Positions 44,975 to 55,877 of a DNA stretch of 64,000 nucleotides are shown piece by piece (within the stretch, counting starts at the first letter, position 1; every line of letters begins with the position of its first letter). The DNA is from Dermacentor variabilis (taxonomy: Eukaryota > Arthropoda > Arachnida > Ixodida > Ixodidae): assembly GCF_050947875.1 (NCBI RefSeq), contig NC_134570.1, positions 227,401,265 to 227,465,264 of the forward strand, given 5' to 3'. Below the pieces are notes generated by a model. The model was not told the origin of the DNA. It was given only the letters and a program-made list of their open reading frames with translations, and did no database searches. A program made the position numbers and the translations under genes.

Positions 44975-45226
44975 CTACAGCTTCTGGGTGCATTTCATAG
45001 CAACTTAGGGCACGCAGCGCTGCCATGTTGCCAGAAAGGCCAGCGCCCTGCAAGGCCACGTCCATATTCTCGGCCCCGTGGTTATGTGACAACAACAGTG
45101 CAACCAGCAAGCCCGCGCGCTCAGAGGAGGAGGAGCAGGCGTAGTGCAAGGGTGTTGCCCCTGCCCGGTCGGTCAGGGACCCGTCTGCAGACCTCTCAAG
45201 GAGCAGCTCGCACACTTCTAGACGCC
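44975..45226 (-). CDS. Ankyrin-repeat protein, upstream exon (partial gene)
   Basis: A 252-bp minus-strand exon encodes RLEVCELLLERSADGSLTDR, then GATPLHYAC and LLVALLLSHNHG, a clear ankyrin repeat and part of the next, and closes with GNMAALRALSCYEMHPEAV. The acceptor TTTGCTTGTGCAG lies at 45239-45227, and the donor GCTGTAG/GTAAGT has intron bases from 44974. The exon begins with two bases and ends with one base of split codons. The downstream exon at 22114 begins with two, so the phases agree and yield Ala. The resulting block is about 150 residues of ankyrin-type repeats. Neither the start of the protein nor other exons are in the window. Confidence 0.82.
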
Positions 45227-45789
45227 CTGCACAAGCAAACATTGCAATCGGCCTAGTTGGTGGACAGGTAGATTTAAAGCTCAATACCGAACATAATCGG
45301 TCAAGGTTATCAACTTGTCTGTGTGTCATGAATTTCCGATAACAAAAGCTGTGCCCTGCATTAAGCAGGCGTGCTATACACATGACAGGCTACCAAGAGG
45401 CGATATGTCATCCTAACAGCAACATTCCAAGGTCGATACGATGTCTTTCAGCACTGTAAACATAAAAAAAGTTGCTCAGTGAATCCGAATGCTTTTACCA
45501 GAAATCGAATTCACTCGTGTTAAGGTCTTGTTCATCTGAAAAGGCTCAACAAATTCTGGATAAAAATCAGTTGCAGCTATTCAAAATTTTCAGATAGGCT
45601 TAGATTCGTTCTTGTATTTTGAACCACTAATGAGTTTTCATGCAAGCTCATGCGCTTGTTTTCTGCACTCTTTTAATGCAATTAGCTGCATTTGCCCAGT
45701 TGAGCTATTTTGGGTGCATCTATCTATCTAGGCTCTTACGCCGACCCAGAGGCCCAAATTATCTACCAACTTGTGCGGCCATACCTGGT
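45227..45789. other. Intron-like DNA, no gene seen
   Basis: Follows the acceptor on the upstream side of the ankyrin exon. AT-rich, with TATCTATCTA near 45718-45732. No similarity recognised. Confidence 0.4.
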
Positions 45790-47400
45790 GGCCCAAGTTA
45801 GTTAGATAACTCGTGGTTGTGATGACGTCATGGTCGTTCTATCGTTACCATTTCCGATGTGATAATCATCATGCCGTCATCGTCATACTGTCCAAGCCGA
45901 CCTAGCGGCCCAATTGTCTAATAACTTGAGCCACTAGATATGTCCTCGTGGTCCTGATGCCGTCGCTGTACCGTTGACATTCCAGATTTGCCATTCTATT
46001 CTCCTCATGCCGTATTCGTCACGTCATCGTCGTTATACAGTCCTCACGCATTAGTTCCCATACTACCGTCGTAATGCCGTAATGATAGTTCCACTATCGT
46101 CACTCGATATTCGTCATATGACTCTCGTCATACCATCGTCGCCACGCCATCATAGTAATTGAGGCTTCATGATACAGTCGTCAGGCCATTACCTTCGTGC
46201 ACTTGTCATCCAATAGTTCTCATAACGCTGTCATGCCATTGTGGTGATTACGTCGTTGTCATACAGTCGCCGTCATGCATTCGTTGTCAAACCATCATCG
46301 TGCTGCCGTCGCACTCTTTCCGTCGTCGTCAGTGGAACTTCGTCATCAGACTCTCGCAATTTCGTCATAGTCATACCACGGCCGTCGTCACCCTGTCGTT
46401 CTACGATCGTCATAAATTTAGTACCGCCAGCCACTTTAGTACTCATAACTTTAGTACCGTCACAGTGCATTCACCGTTCCAACGACGTCCATCCTTCATC
46501 ACTTTAATGTAATTATGATGACATCATTCAATCGTGATTACGCTGCCACTGCCATGCCATAGTCGTCATTGCGTCGTCATCAGTCTATGATGCGTTTGTT
46601 GTCATTTCGTCTTCGTAACACCAGCTGGGTCATCCAACACTCGTAACGTCGTCGTCTTCACGCCATCGTAATCAAGCAATTGCCTTCATACAGGCTTCGT
46701 GATACACTCATCTTCACATCATTCTCATCATACATTCGTGTTCATCTCATTCTTCTCATGCCGTTGTCATACCATCGTCGTCAGTGTGTCTTCGCCATAC
46801 AATCGGCATCATGGATTCGTTGTCGTACCGTTGTCCCCATGGTGTCGTGTCATTTTTTGACATCTGACTCTTGTCATGCCATCGTCGTCATGCTGTCGAT
46901 TTACCATCCTCATCACTTCAGTAACGTCATCCCAATGTCGTGACGCAGTCGTCATAGTGCCTACTTCAATCCACCAAATTCACTCATTCGTCACTATATC
47001 GTAATCAAGTATTCGTCAATCACTCTTGATTCTGCCACCATAGTGATGCCACCATTGTCATTGCGTCGCCTTCATGCAGTCGCAATCATGCAGCCCTTGC
47101 CATATCGTCGCTCACATGACATCGTGCTTGTGCCATCGTCATCATCCCAGCTTCTCCATCTGATTGTCGTCATACCGTCATCGTATACCCATTACCCTCA
47201 TGTTGTCCTCGTCAATCGTCACTGTTTAGGAATCGTCATCTGGTTGTCATCCCATCGCCCTGTTGTAGTCGTCTTCAATCGCCGTCGTTTAGGAATCGTC
47301 ATCTCATTGTCATCCTACAGTCATCACACGGCATTTTTAGTTCCACGAACGCCATTCCTTTTTCGCTATTTAATCGTCCTTCCTGCATCAACGTAATCCA
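45790..47400. repeat. CGTCAT-rich imperfect repeat tract
   Basis: About 1.6 kb built from words such as GTCATCGTC, CGTCATAC, CATCGTCGTCAT and TCGTCATCTG at irregular spacing. Local duplications are visible, for example CACTGTTTAGGAATCGTCATCTGGTTGTCATCC near 47220 against CGTTTAGGAATCGTCATCTC near 47287. The many open frames are low-complexity artefacts. The right 470 bp recur inverted at 57571-58043. Confidence 0.85.
46904..47377. repeat. Left arm of a long inverted repeat around Gypsy-2
   Basis: Matches the reverse complement of 57571-58043 at roughly 90% by eye over about 470 bp, from CCATCCTCATCACTTCAGTA to TTCCTTTTTCGC. Examples of shared stretches are TCGTAATCAAGTATTCGTCA, ACATCGTGCTTGTGCCATCG and CAGCTTCTCCATCTGATTGT. 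The arms bracket a unique core of about 400 bp plus Gypsy-2, as in a foldback element. Confidence 0.85.
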
Positions 47401-47596
47401 ATAATCGTGAATCCGCCACGCTCATGGGCGGCCTCAACAAGCAAGTGCCATAGCAAAGCGCGACGATAGTGGAGTATGTCACATATTGCTGAAGCAACGG
47501 AACTGACGGAATGAATACTACAGGTGTTAGGAACTGCGGCAGAACCCATCTCATGAAGACTGCCGATGGTGATGCGTTAGCATTGAATAAATATAG

Positions 47597-47755
47597 TGTC
47601 AAGAGGCGTTATAGTTCGATTGCTAAAGCGCTCAGATAACAGAGCACTGCAGTGAGAAAACACAGAGCTTCGGCAACACAGGCACAAGGCTTCCAACCAC
47701 ACGTTGTCGTCGTCTTTCTCTAAGCAGTGCCTACTGCTCGTTCTTCTTCAGTACA
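47597..47755 (-). repeat. Gypsy-2 3' LTR
   Basis: Plus-strand ends TGTCAAGAGG and TTCAGTACA. Same length as the other copy. Very short for a Gypsy LTR, with no clear TATA box. Confidence 0.93.
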
Positions 47756-47791
47756 ATTGCCTCCCCGGGGAAGAGGAGCCGTCTCGGCAAC

Positions 47792-48841
47792 CTATGGGCA
47801 AGATAGCACAGGTGAGTCAAAGTACGGCTTGAGCCGCTGAACGTGCACGATTTCGCGCCCTCGGCGGCGCTTATCGGAAGGCGGCTCAAGGGGTTCTACC
47901 AAATAGTTCACACGAGACGTTTGACAGACGACACGGTAGGGACCCTCGTACTTGGACACAAGCTTGGGTGAAAGTCCAGGGCTGGTAGCGGGAACCCAAA
48001 GCCAGACTAGTGCGTCAGGGGCATAGGGTGCCGGAGAAGAGGGAATATCGCGAAGGTGCTTCTGTCGCTGCTGATCTTCCGAAGTAAATGTTCGGGCGAG
48101 CTTCCGGCGCTCTTTCGCGTGTGCAGCAGCCTCGGACAGGGTAGTAGCCTCCGTTGTGTCAGGGCGATACGGAAGAATGGTGTCCATTGTGCAGGAAGGC
48201 TCGCGTCCGTAAAGAAGAAAGAACGGGGAAAATCCTGTAGTGGTCTGTGTGGCGGTATTATAAGCGTACGTCACAAAGGGTAGAATTCGGTCCCAATTGG
48301 TTTGGTCAGATGCGACGTACATGGCTAACATATCGCCAAGAGTGCAGTGAAAGCGCTCAGTCATGCGATTGGTTTGCGGGTGATATGCAGTAGAGGTACG
48401 GTGAATTACGTTGCATTCCTTGAGCAGGGCTTCTATAACATCAGACAGAAAGACGCGGCCTCTGTCGCTCAGCAACTCTCTGGGGGCTCCATGGCGAAGT
48501 ATGATATTACGCAGAAGGAACCAGGCAACATCCCGCGCAGATGCGTTGGGCAGAGGCGAAGTTTCGGCGTAGCGTGTCAGATGATCAATCGCCACTATCA
48601 CCCAGCGGTTGCCATCTGAAGTACACGGAAGGGGCCCACAGAGATCAACTCCGACCCTGTCAAAGGCCCGTCCTGGACAAGGCAATGGTTGCAGTGGAGC
48701 AGCTAAGGCATGAGGGGTATTCTTGCGGCGTTGGCAAGCGAGGCAGGAACGAGTATATTGGCGGACGAATCGGTACATCCGGCGCCAGTAATAACGAATT
48801 CGCAGGCACGCGTATGTTTTGAGTACTCCCGCATGTGCGCA
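47792..48841 (-). pseudogene. Gypsy-2 integrase
   Basis: The frame reads CLACQRRKNT (end of HHCC), VGVDLCGPLP (Asp), ELLSDRGRVF (Asp), TAYHPQTNRMTERFH (Glu), FVTYAYNTATQTTTGFSPFF and GPYRVVCQTS (GPY/F module). All three catalytic acids are present. A TAA at 48842-48844 separates it from RNase H but the frame is the same, so pol is one frame with point stops. The histidines of the zinc region fall before the first ATG of this segment. Confidence 0.9.
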
Positions 48842-50437
48842 TTACGGGTCATCGTGAAACGCTGCACATATATCCGAACGTAGGTGCCGAGGAACCACGA
48901 TTAACCATTTGCGCCCATCCGAGAGGTAGTTACGGCGGTATAGGAGCCCGTCACGAACAGCAAAGTGGTGTGCTTGGCGACGTAATGCACGGCCAGTAGG
49001 AGGCCCTGATGGGTCTGACAGAAAAGCCAGCATAGCAACAATCCATGGATCCTTCTGCTGCTCCGAAAGCATATCCGTGGCGGTGAGGGAGGACTGGCAT
49101 ATTTGTGATTTCTGATGATTGGGCTGGCCTGACACTGGGGAGCGAGACAAGGCATCCGCGTCCGAATGTTTACGGCCAGAGCGGTACAGCACTCGAATAT
49201 CATACTCTTGGAGGTGAAGCGCACATCGAGCGAGGCGGCCTGAGGGACCTTTCAAGGACGACAGCCTGCAGAGTGTATGGTGGTCCGTGATGACGTCGAA
49301 TGGGCGGCCGTAGAGGTAAGGACGAAACTTAGTTATGGCCCAAATGATAGCCAGGCATTCTTTTTCTGTAACGGAATAGTTTGCTTCCGCTTTCGTGAGT
49401 GCGCGGCTAGCGAAGGCAACAACGTATTCATCGAAGCCAGTCTTTTGTTGTGCAAGAACAGCGCCAATGCCGACGCCACTGGCATCCGTGTGTATTTCTG
49501 TCGGTGCGCTTGGGTCAAAATGTCGGAGTATGGGGGGTGAGGTTAGAAGACGACGCAGCGTCGTGAATGCGGCATCGCAAACTGGCGACCAGGCCAAGAG
49601 GTCGTGGTTACTCGCGAGAAGCTGCGTCAAAGGCGCCATTATGGTGGCGAAGTTGCGGATGAAACGACGAAAATAGGAGCATAATCCGATGAAGCTGCGG
49701 AGTTCTTTTGTGGTCTTTGGTCGTGGGAATTCGGCAACGGCTTGGAGTTTGGTTGGATCTGGGAGCACACCATCTTTCGAAACAACGTGGCCAAGGATGA
49801 CTAGCTGCCGGGCGGCGAAGCGACACTTCTTTAAGTTGAGCTGGAGTCCAGCATCGGCAAGGCAAGTGAGCATGCGTTTGAGTTGGGACAGGTGAGATGA
49901 AAAGTCCGGGGAAAAGATGACAATGTCATCGAGATAACAAAGGCATGTCTACCATTTGAGGCCCCGGAGGATGTTATCCATCATTCTTTCAAATGTTGCA
50001 GGCGCATTACAGAGGCCAAAGGGCATCACGGTAAATTCATATAAGCCATCAGGCGTAACAAATGCTGTTTTCGGGCGGTCTGCGTCAGCCACGGGGACCT
50101 GCCAATAACCGAATCGTAAGTCTAAGGACGAAAAGAATTCAGCGCCTTGGAGGCAGTCCAGTGCATCGTCGATACGGGGAAGAGGATATACATCTTTCCG
50201 GGTTATCTTATTTAGACGCCGATAGTCCACACAAAAACGAATAGTTCCATCTTTCCTTTTGACCAGCACTACCAGAGAAGCCCAGGGACTGTGTGATGGC
50301 TATATCACGCCGCGTCGAAGCATGTCTCCTACGTGCTCATCGATGACACAACGCTCCGTCGCGGACACACGGTATGGACGTTGGCGTAGAGGCGTGTGGC
50401 TGCCGGTGTCGATGTGATGAACGACTGTGGAGGTACG
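48842..50437 (-). pseudogene. Gypsy-2 reverse transcriptase and RNase H, three in-frame stops
   Basis: Reverse transcriptase reads [67 protein letters not shown] and, after TAG 49949-49951, CYLDDIVIF with YLDD intact. RNase H reads [36 protein letters not shown] and HSDADALSR. Stops lie at 50300-50302 and 49949-49951 (both TAG where Gln is usual) and 48842-48844 (TAA). No frameshift was seen over about 2.6 kb. The N-terminal side is cut by the LINE at about 50438. Confidence 0.88.
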
Positions 50438-50440
50438 TCC

Positions 50441-50706
50441 TTTGGCAGTGGCAGTTGCGGCGGGCTGAACAGTGTCTAATTCTCCTGCAATCTGTTCCCA
50501 GGCTGATTTCTGCGTGCTTCCGTGGCTATCTTCACGTGCGGCCATATCAACTGCGCAGCGCCACCTAGTAGGGCTCGTCCCGACCGGCTGCGTAGACTGC
50601 TCCCTGGAGAAACTATAAGAACCGCTGCAAGGCACCAGTCTTCATTTGGCAGTGGCAGTTGCGGTGGGCTGAACAGCGTCTAATTCTCCTGCAATCTGTT
50701 CCCAGG
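50441..50706 (+). repeat. Direct repeat in LINE leader, spacing 204 bp
   Basis: TTTGGCAGTGGCAGTTGCGG and the next 42 bases at 50441-50502 recur at 50645-50706 with two differences. The DNA between (GCGCAGCGCCACCTAGTAGG, CTATAAGAACCGCTGC) could hold a promoter. The layout is compatible with tandem 5' monomers of a LINE. Confidence 0.8.
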
Positions 50707-50812
50707 TTGGTTATACGATCTTTGTACAAGACTTTGTAACGTTTTATTCTAGCCGCAACTGCTGCCCAGTTATACTTTCCTGTTGCTCAATTCTATTGTC
50801 TTGTGCTAAAGA

Positions 50813-51546
50813 ATGCCGTCAAACGCGGAATTATCCAAAAAAATTGATATGCTTGAATCCTTGTTCAATGCAAAGATGGAAACCTTGGTAAGCGACCTAG
50901 CATCGAAAATCAAGGATCAACTGTCCGGCGAGGGCTTGAACCAGCATATTACCCTCAGTGCGAGTGTCGAACACCTAAACGGCGTCTTCGATGAATTGAC
51001 GAAACAGGGCGAACTGCTTGCAGCGAACAAAGCCCTGACACCACGCAATAACGAGCTTGAAAAGAAAGTCGCGCATCTCGAACAGTATTCTCGAACGAAT
51101 AATATTGAGATTAAGGGTGTCCCGTCCACCGATGGGGAGGATTGTGTCGCGATTCTCAAATTTAATGGGCGACGTGATTGAATGTCCTGTTTCGCTCTCT
51201 GACCTAGACACCGTACATCGCGTGCCTACGAAGTCTGGCGAAAAAAACAATTGCCCGCGTCTGCTGCCGTGACAAGAAAACCGAAATTCTGCGCAAAGCG
51301 AGAAAGGCTCGCGTACAAACTAACCAAATTGGTTTCTCAGGCTCCACTCCACCCCCAGCTCCAGTCTCTGTAAATGACCATTTAACTCCCGACAACAAGA
51401 GGCTTTTCGCGAAGGCACTCGCGCTAAAGAAGGATAGCAACTGGCAGTTCCTGTGGACAGATAATTGTCTCATTAAAGCTCGTAAGACCAGTGACAGCAA
51501 AGTATTCCGCATTTCATCTGATGCGGACCTGCGCATCTTCACCTAA
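50813..51546 (+). pseudogene. L2/CR1-like LINE ORF1, frameshifted
   Basis: The ATG at 50813 opens a coiled-coil protein (LSKKIDMLESLFNAKMETLV, NNELEKKVAHLEQYSRTNNI, EIKGVP), the latter being the start of the RNA-binding fold of L1-like ORF1 proteins. A frameshift near 51165 ends the first frame. The second continues through VIECPVSLSDLDTVHRVPTK, LFAKALALKKDSNWQFLWTD and KVFRISSDADLRIF to TAA 51544-51546. ORF2 begins 47 bases later. Confidence 0.82.
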
Positions 51547-51593
51547 CCGTCTTTCATTCATCTTTTTCTTGCGCGTGCGCACCTTAATCTGCC

Positions 51594-54461
51594 ATGTCTT
51601 TGATATCCCCACAAAGATCTAAGTATCAACTTTCAAATAATAATCGTTCACTGATTCATTTTAACGCTCGAAGCCTTAGGAGGAATCATGCTAACATTAG
51701 TAACTTTATCAACAATCTTGATCACTCTTTCTTGTTTATTTGTGTTTCTGAGACCTGGCTTTCTGACAACGATTTCAATTTATACGGTTTTCCATCTTAC
51801 AGTTCTGAGTACTGTCATCGTTCGTCGAATAATCATGGAGGTGCTGCTATTTTCATTGCTTCGGACGTCACTTACACCCATAGGCACGATCTTTCAATAA
51901 ATGTTAGTTCCTGTGAGGCTATTTGGATTGAGGCTGAACCTTTTTTTGCACATAATCGGAAAAATCTTATTCTTGGTTCCATCTATCGCTCCCCGTCATC
52001 TTCTGTGACTGACTTCCTACTTGCTCTTGACGTCATACTTAACAAATTATCGTTCAAAAACAAGAATGTTTTAATCGTTGGCGACATCAACATCAACTTA
52101 CTCGATAAAAATACCAGCGCATATTCTGCCTACTCGGACTGCTTTTTCGGATATGGCTACGAGTCGCTTATTAACTGCCATACCAGATGTAGCCATAACG
52201 GAACGCAAACACTTCTTGATCATGCATTATCTAACATAACACCGTCCCCTGTGTAGGGAGTAGTGCGTACTGATATAACTGATCATTTTCCCATTTTCGT
52301 TGCATTTAACAGTCTAGTGCCAACCCCCAACATCTCTTTCAGTACATCAGTATTTAACCAAGATACATTTATTGATACCATTAGCAATACTAATTGGACT
52401 CAGGTCAATCTATTGGAAGATCCGGCAGCAGCAGTTGACAAATTCTCTGCGTTGTTTTTACATGCCGTATCAATAAGCACCCGGACTGTTACGTGTAAGA
52501 ATAAATATAAGTATGCCTGCAACCCGTGGATGATGTCCGCATTACTGACCAGCTTAAGGAAAAAAGATAACCTATACAGGAAAACTAAGCGGCAACCTTT
52601 AACCTCTAAGCTGGCTCTGCGTTATAAAAAATATTGTTATGTTCTTAACACGCTACTTAAACAGGCTAAAAGGCGCTACTATGATAATGAACTTAATAAA
52701 CACAGCAATAATCCAAAAAAGCAATGGAAGCTTCTGAACGAATTCATGAATAAATCTTCTACGCCTGAACAATGTTCTAAAATTAACCTGAATGGTACAA
52801 CATACCGCGAGCCCACTCATGTTGCCAATGCCTTTAGCGACTATTTTGCTCTGACACAAATAAATAACAACCCAGTCACTCAGCCAACCTTGTCTAGGTT
52901 ACCTCACTCATTTTTTCTTTCCCCTGTTACTGTTCCAGAGGTGTATTTAACAATCTGTAGCCTTAAAAACACAAGTCCAGGTTTAGATAACATTTGCGCA
53001 CACCATTTAAAGTTAGTTGCTAATATTATTTCTGAACCAATATGTATCATAACTAATTGCATTTTCGAATCCGGCACTTTTCCGCTATGTCTAAAGAAGG
53101 CTAAGCTTATTCCCGTATTTAAGAAGGGTACCAAAGACCTAATTTCTAACTACAGACCAATATCTATTCTTTCGTCTTTAAGTAAGATTATTGAACATTT
53201 ATTAAACGCTTAAATAACTATAGTTATTTGATAAGGTATACCTTGAAAAATTTAGTATAATTAATCCCTGTCAGTTTGGATTCCGTTCCAGAAGTTCTAC
53301 TTGCTTAGCATTGCTCTCTTTAACCGATTTTATTAAGAAATCTATAGATTGTGGTAAATTCGTTGGCTGTCTTTTTGGATTTCACCAAAGCTTTTGACAC
53401 GATTAACCACAGCATTTTGTTCACTATACTTGAAGCATACGGCATTACTGGTCCCGCCTTAACTCTATTAAAAAGCTATTTGTTGGATAGGCAGTACGTG
53501 GTTTCTGTAGCGGGTGCCCTTTCTCAAACTAAAATAATTAACTTAGGTGTACCCCAGGGGTCCATTGTCGGTCCATTACTATTTATTATTTACATTAATG
53601 ACTTACCCGACCTTTTACATTCATCTCATTGCGTTTTATACGCCGATGACACCACCATATCATTATCAGACACATCATTAATCTCATTAACATCAAAGTT
53701 AAATGCTGCGTTAACTGACGTTATAGAATGGTGTCTCAGTAATTACCTAATTATTAATCCAGAGAAAACTAAATATATTATATTGAATAGTGGTCACAGG
53801 GTCCTAACTACTCCACTAGCGTTAACACTTGGTGCTCATCAAATTGCACCCGGTGACTTGGTTCTATTCATCGGTGTTCTCCTGGACGCTAACCTCAAAT
53901 TTGACTCCCACGTTAACAATATTAAGAAAAAAAATGGCATTTGGCATTCGCACTCTAATAAAAGCATGCGCCTTCTTTTCTCCCAAGGCTCTTTTATCAC
54001 TCTACTTTGCTTTTATCCATAGTCATATTAACTATGGAATCGCTGCATGGGGCAACACGTACAATTGCCACCTGTTATCAGTTCAGCATTTACAAAATCA
54101 AGCCGTTCGTATCATTACTAGCAGTCCTCGTCAATCAAATGCATCCATTTTGCTCCGTCAAAACCTCATTTTAACGACCGTGAACTTGTTTCAATATAAT
54201 TTAACAATCTTATTTTTTAAGTTACTTAACAACCATTTGCTTTAAGAATTCGTTAACCTAAATGATTTACATAACTACAATAGAACTAGGTTTGCCTTTA
54301 ACAGAAATTTTTTACTGCCTCGTGTCCATACCAACTATGGTAAACTAACATCATCTTTCGCTGGCATATCTTTATGGAATCACTTACCATCAAACATAAA
54401 ATCACTCCCATCATTCTATGCCTTCAAAAAATCACTTAAAGAGTTCCTTTTGACGCAGTGA
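51594..54461 (+). pseudogene. L2/CR1-like LINE ORF2 (endonuclease, reverse transcriptase)
   Basis: Endonuclease: LIHFNARSLRRNHANI, FICVSETWLSD, LGSIYRSPSS, LIVGDININL and, after TAG 52254-52256, TDITDHFPIFV. Reverse transcriptase: NTSPGLDNICAHHLK, NYRPISILSSLSKIIEH, then after frame breaks at 53214-53350 FLDFTKAFDTINHSIL, GVPQGSIVGPLLFIIY and VLYADDTT, so YADD is intact. The C-terminus shifts frame near 53930, has a TAA at 54243-54245, and continues ISLWNHLPSNIKSLPSFYAF to TGA near 54461. About five lesions, with catalytic boxes mostly intact. Confidence 0.9.
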
Positions 54462-54884
54462 CGCAATTATGGTTCCAAATGTTTTATTTATTATCACTAT
54501 TTCTCTTATGTTTTGCTGTTCACATGCTTGCTGTTGCCTTTAGTCGTTTTGTTCATAATGCTTCTTTTTATGTATTCTCATGTTTTTTGTGTCTGTTGAA
54601 ATTTTGTATATGTATATTTCTAGCACACTTATATTTTTACTTCATGTTTATCTCGGCCTGCCGATCATATTTTTCTCTATTTCGTTCTGTTCCGTCTTTA
54701 CATAATTTAAAGGTTCTGTTGTATGCCAATATTATTTCTATTTTTTGTTAGTAGTACTGTACATTGTAATCATAATCACTTTTCTGTTGTTGCACTAGAG
54801 CTCTTCGTTTCTGTTAGTGTACATTCTATAAATTTTATTTCTGTCCTGCCACCTATGTAATTTTTTTTTCTTATAATTACCCAC

Positions 54885-54923
54885 CGAGGGTCCCGGTTAC
54901 AGTCTTCGACTTCGGGACCCTCG
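54885..54923 (+). other. 3' stem-loop of the LINE
   Basis: CGAGGGTCCCG (54885-54895) pairs perfectly with CGGGACCCTCG (54913-54923) around a 17-base loop, about 70 bases before the element end. LINE 3' hairpins can be recognised by the element's own reverse transcriptase. That role is inferred, not shown. Confidence 0.85.
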
Positions 54924-54992
54924 TCTGCAAAATGAAAATGTAACCGTTTTTTTGTTTGTAATGAATAAACTTGATTTGATTTGAATTTGAAA

Positions 54993-55860
54993 CATTGTTT
55001 TTGGAGGTTGAAAGAAGTTCGAAATTGGTTAAGGAGGTCGACGATCTGCGTGCGCTGACTCGGAGTGAGGTTAGGATCAATAAATGGAGCAAACGTTCGG
55101 TCACATGCAGGCGCAGGCGCAGAGACAGGGAGAGCCATGGCGTCAACGTGCAGAGGAGTCATCAGGCACATCGTACACAGAGCTCGTGTCGAATTCATCA
55201 GAAAAACCGAGGCATTCGCCACGATGTAAGCTTGATGGACACGAAAACGGATTCGAAACGTAAAGTGCGCTGGAGCCCTGGCGAAAGGGAAGGAGGGCAA
55301 ATAAATGGAAGCAAGAAAGGGTGACGGCGTGCAGCAAGTTGAGATGGCGTGAAAAGAACTGTGGAATCACAGAAAGCAGCACAGGAAACGGGTACAAGGG
55401 CGGAAGAGAAAGGAGGGATATCAGCGTAGGTGGCGACGAACACCCGAGCAGAAGGTGGAGGCAAATCTTCAGAAGGACAACCAAAAAATGGAGTCAGCGC
55501 AAGTTCTGCACGGGCACAATCAATAACAGCGTGATGAGATGAGAGGAAGTCCCATCCTAGAATGATGGCATGAGAGCAGCGGGGAAGAACAAACTCAATG
55601 TGGTGTAAACTGTCTTGTATGGCGACACGGACGGTACATGTCCCTAAGGGCTCAATTGGCTCAGCGCTGGCTGTACGTAGCGAAATGACAGAAAACGGCG
55701 TCGCGACTTTTCAGAGCGTACGGCGAAGCTGGTCGGCAACGGACACTGCGGCACACGTGTCGACAAGCGCGTGAACGGCGACACCTTCGGCAAAAACTTC
55801 AATGATGTTCGTAGCGAATAAACGATGGCATGAGCAGTTCGAAGAGATCGCAGTTCTTGC
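54993..55860 (-). pseudogene. Gypsy-2 protease region and pol N-terminus
   Basis: Minus-strand AVHALVDTCAAVSVADQLRR (around 55720-55770) is the aspartic protease core, but DTGA reads DTCA, altering the conserved Gly. Further on HAIILGWDFLSSHHAVIDCA matches the ILG(M/W)DFL motif. After stops and frame changes the sequence runs through LTPSQRTQIVDLLNQFRTSF to the LINE border. Confidence 0.8.
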
Positions 55861-55877
55861 CTCCGGAACTGCGCCTT

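Larger units (their letters stand above)
50438..54992 (+). mobile_element. L2/CR1-like LINE inserted in Gypsy-2 pol
   Basis: A non-LTR element of about 4.55 kb with a 62-bp direct repeat in the 5' leader (50441-50502 and 50645-50706, two mismatches), ORF1 with coiled coil, ORF2 with endonuclease and reverse transcriptase, a perfect 11-bp stem-loop near the 3' end (54885-54923) and a TTGATTTGATTTGAATTTGA tail. Gypsy-2 sequence lies on both sides in the opposite orientation. Borders are set by loss of Gypsy similarity. No clear target duplication was found. Confidence 0.85.

Noticed and set aside
46159..47396. Several frames of about 65-117 codons, some on both strands
   Set aside because: Translation of CGTCAT-type repeats gives His/Ser/Val-rich low-complexity peptides on both strands.
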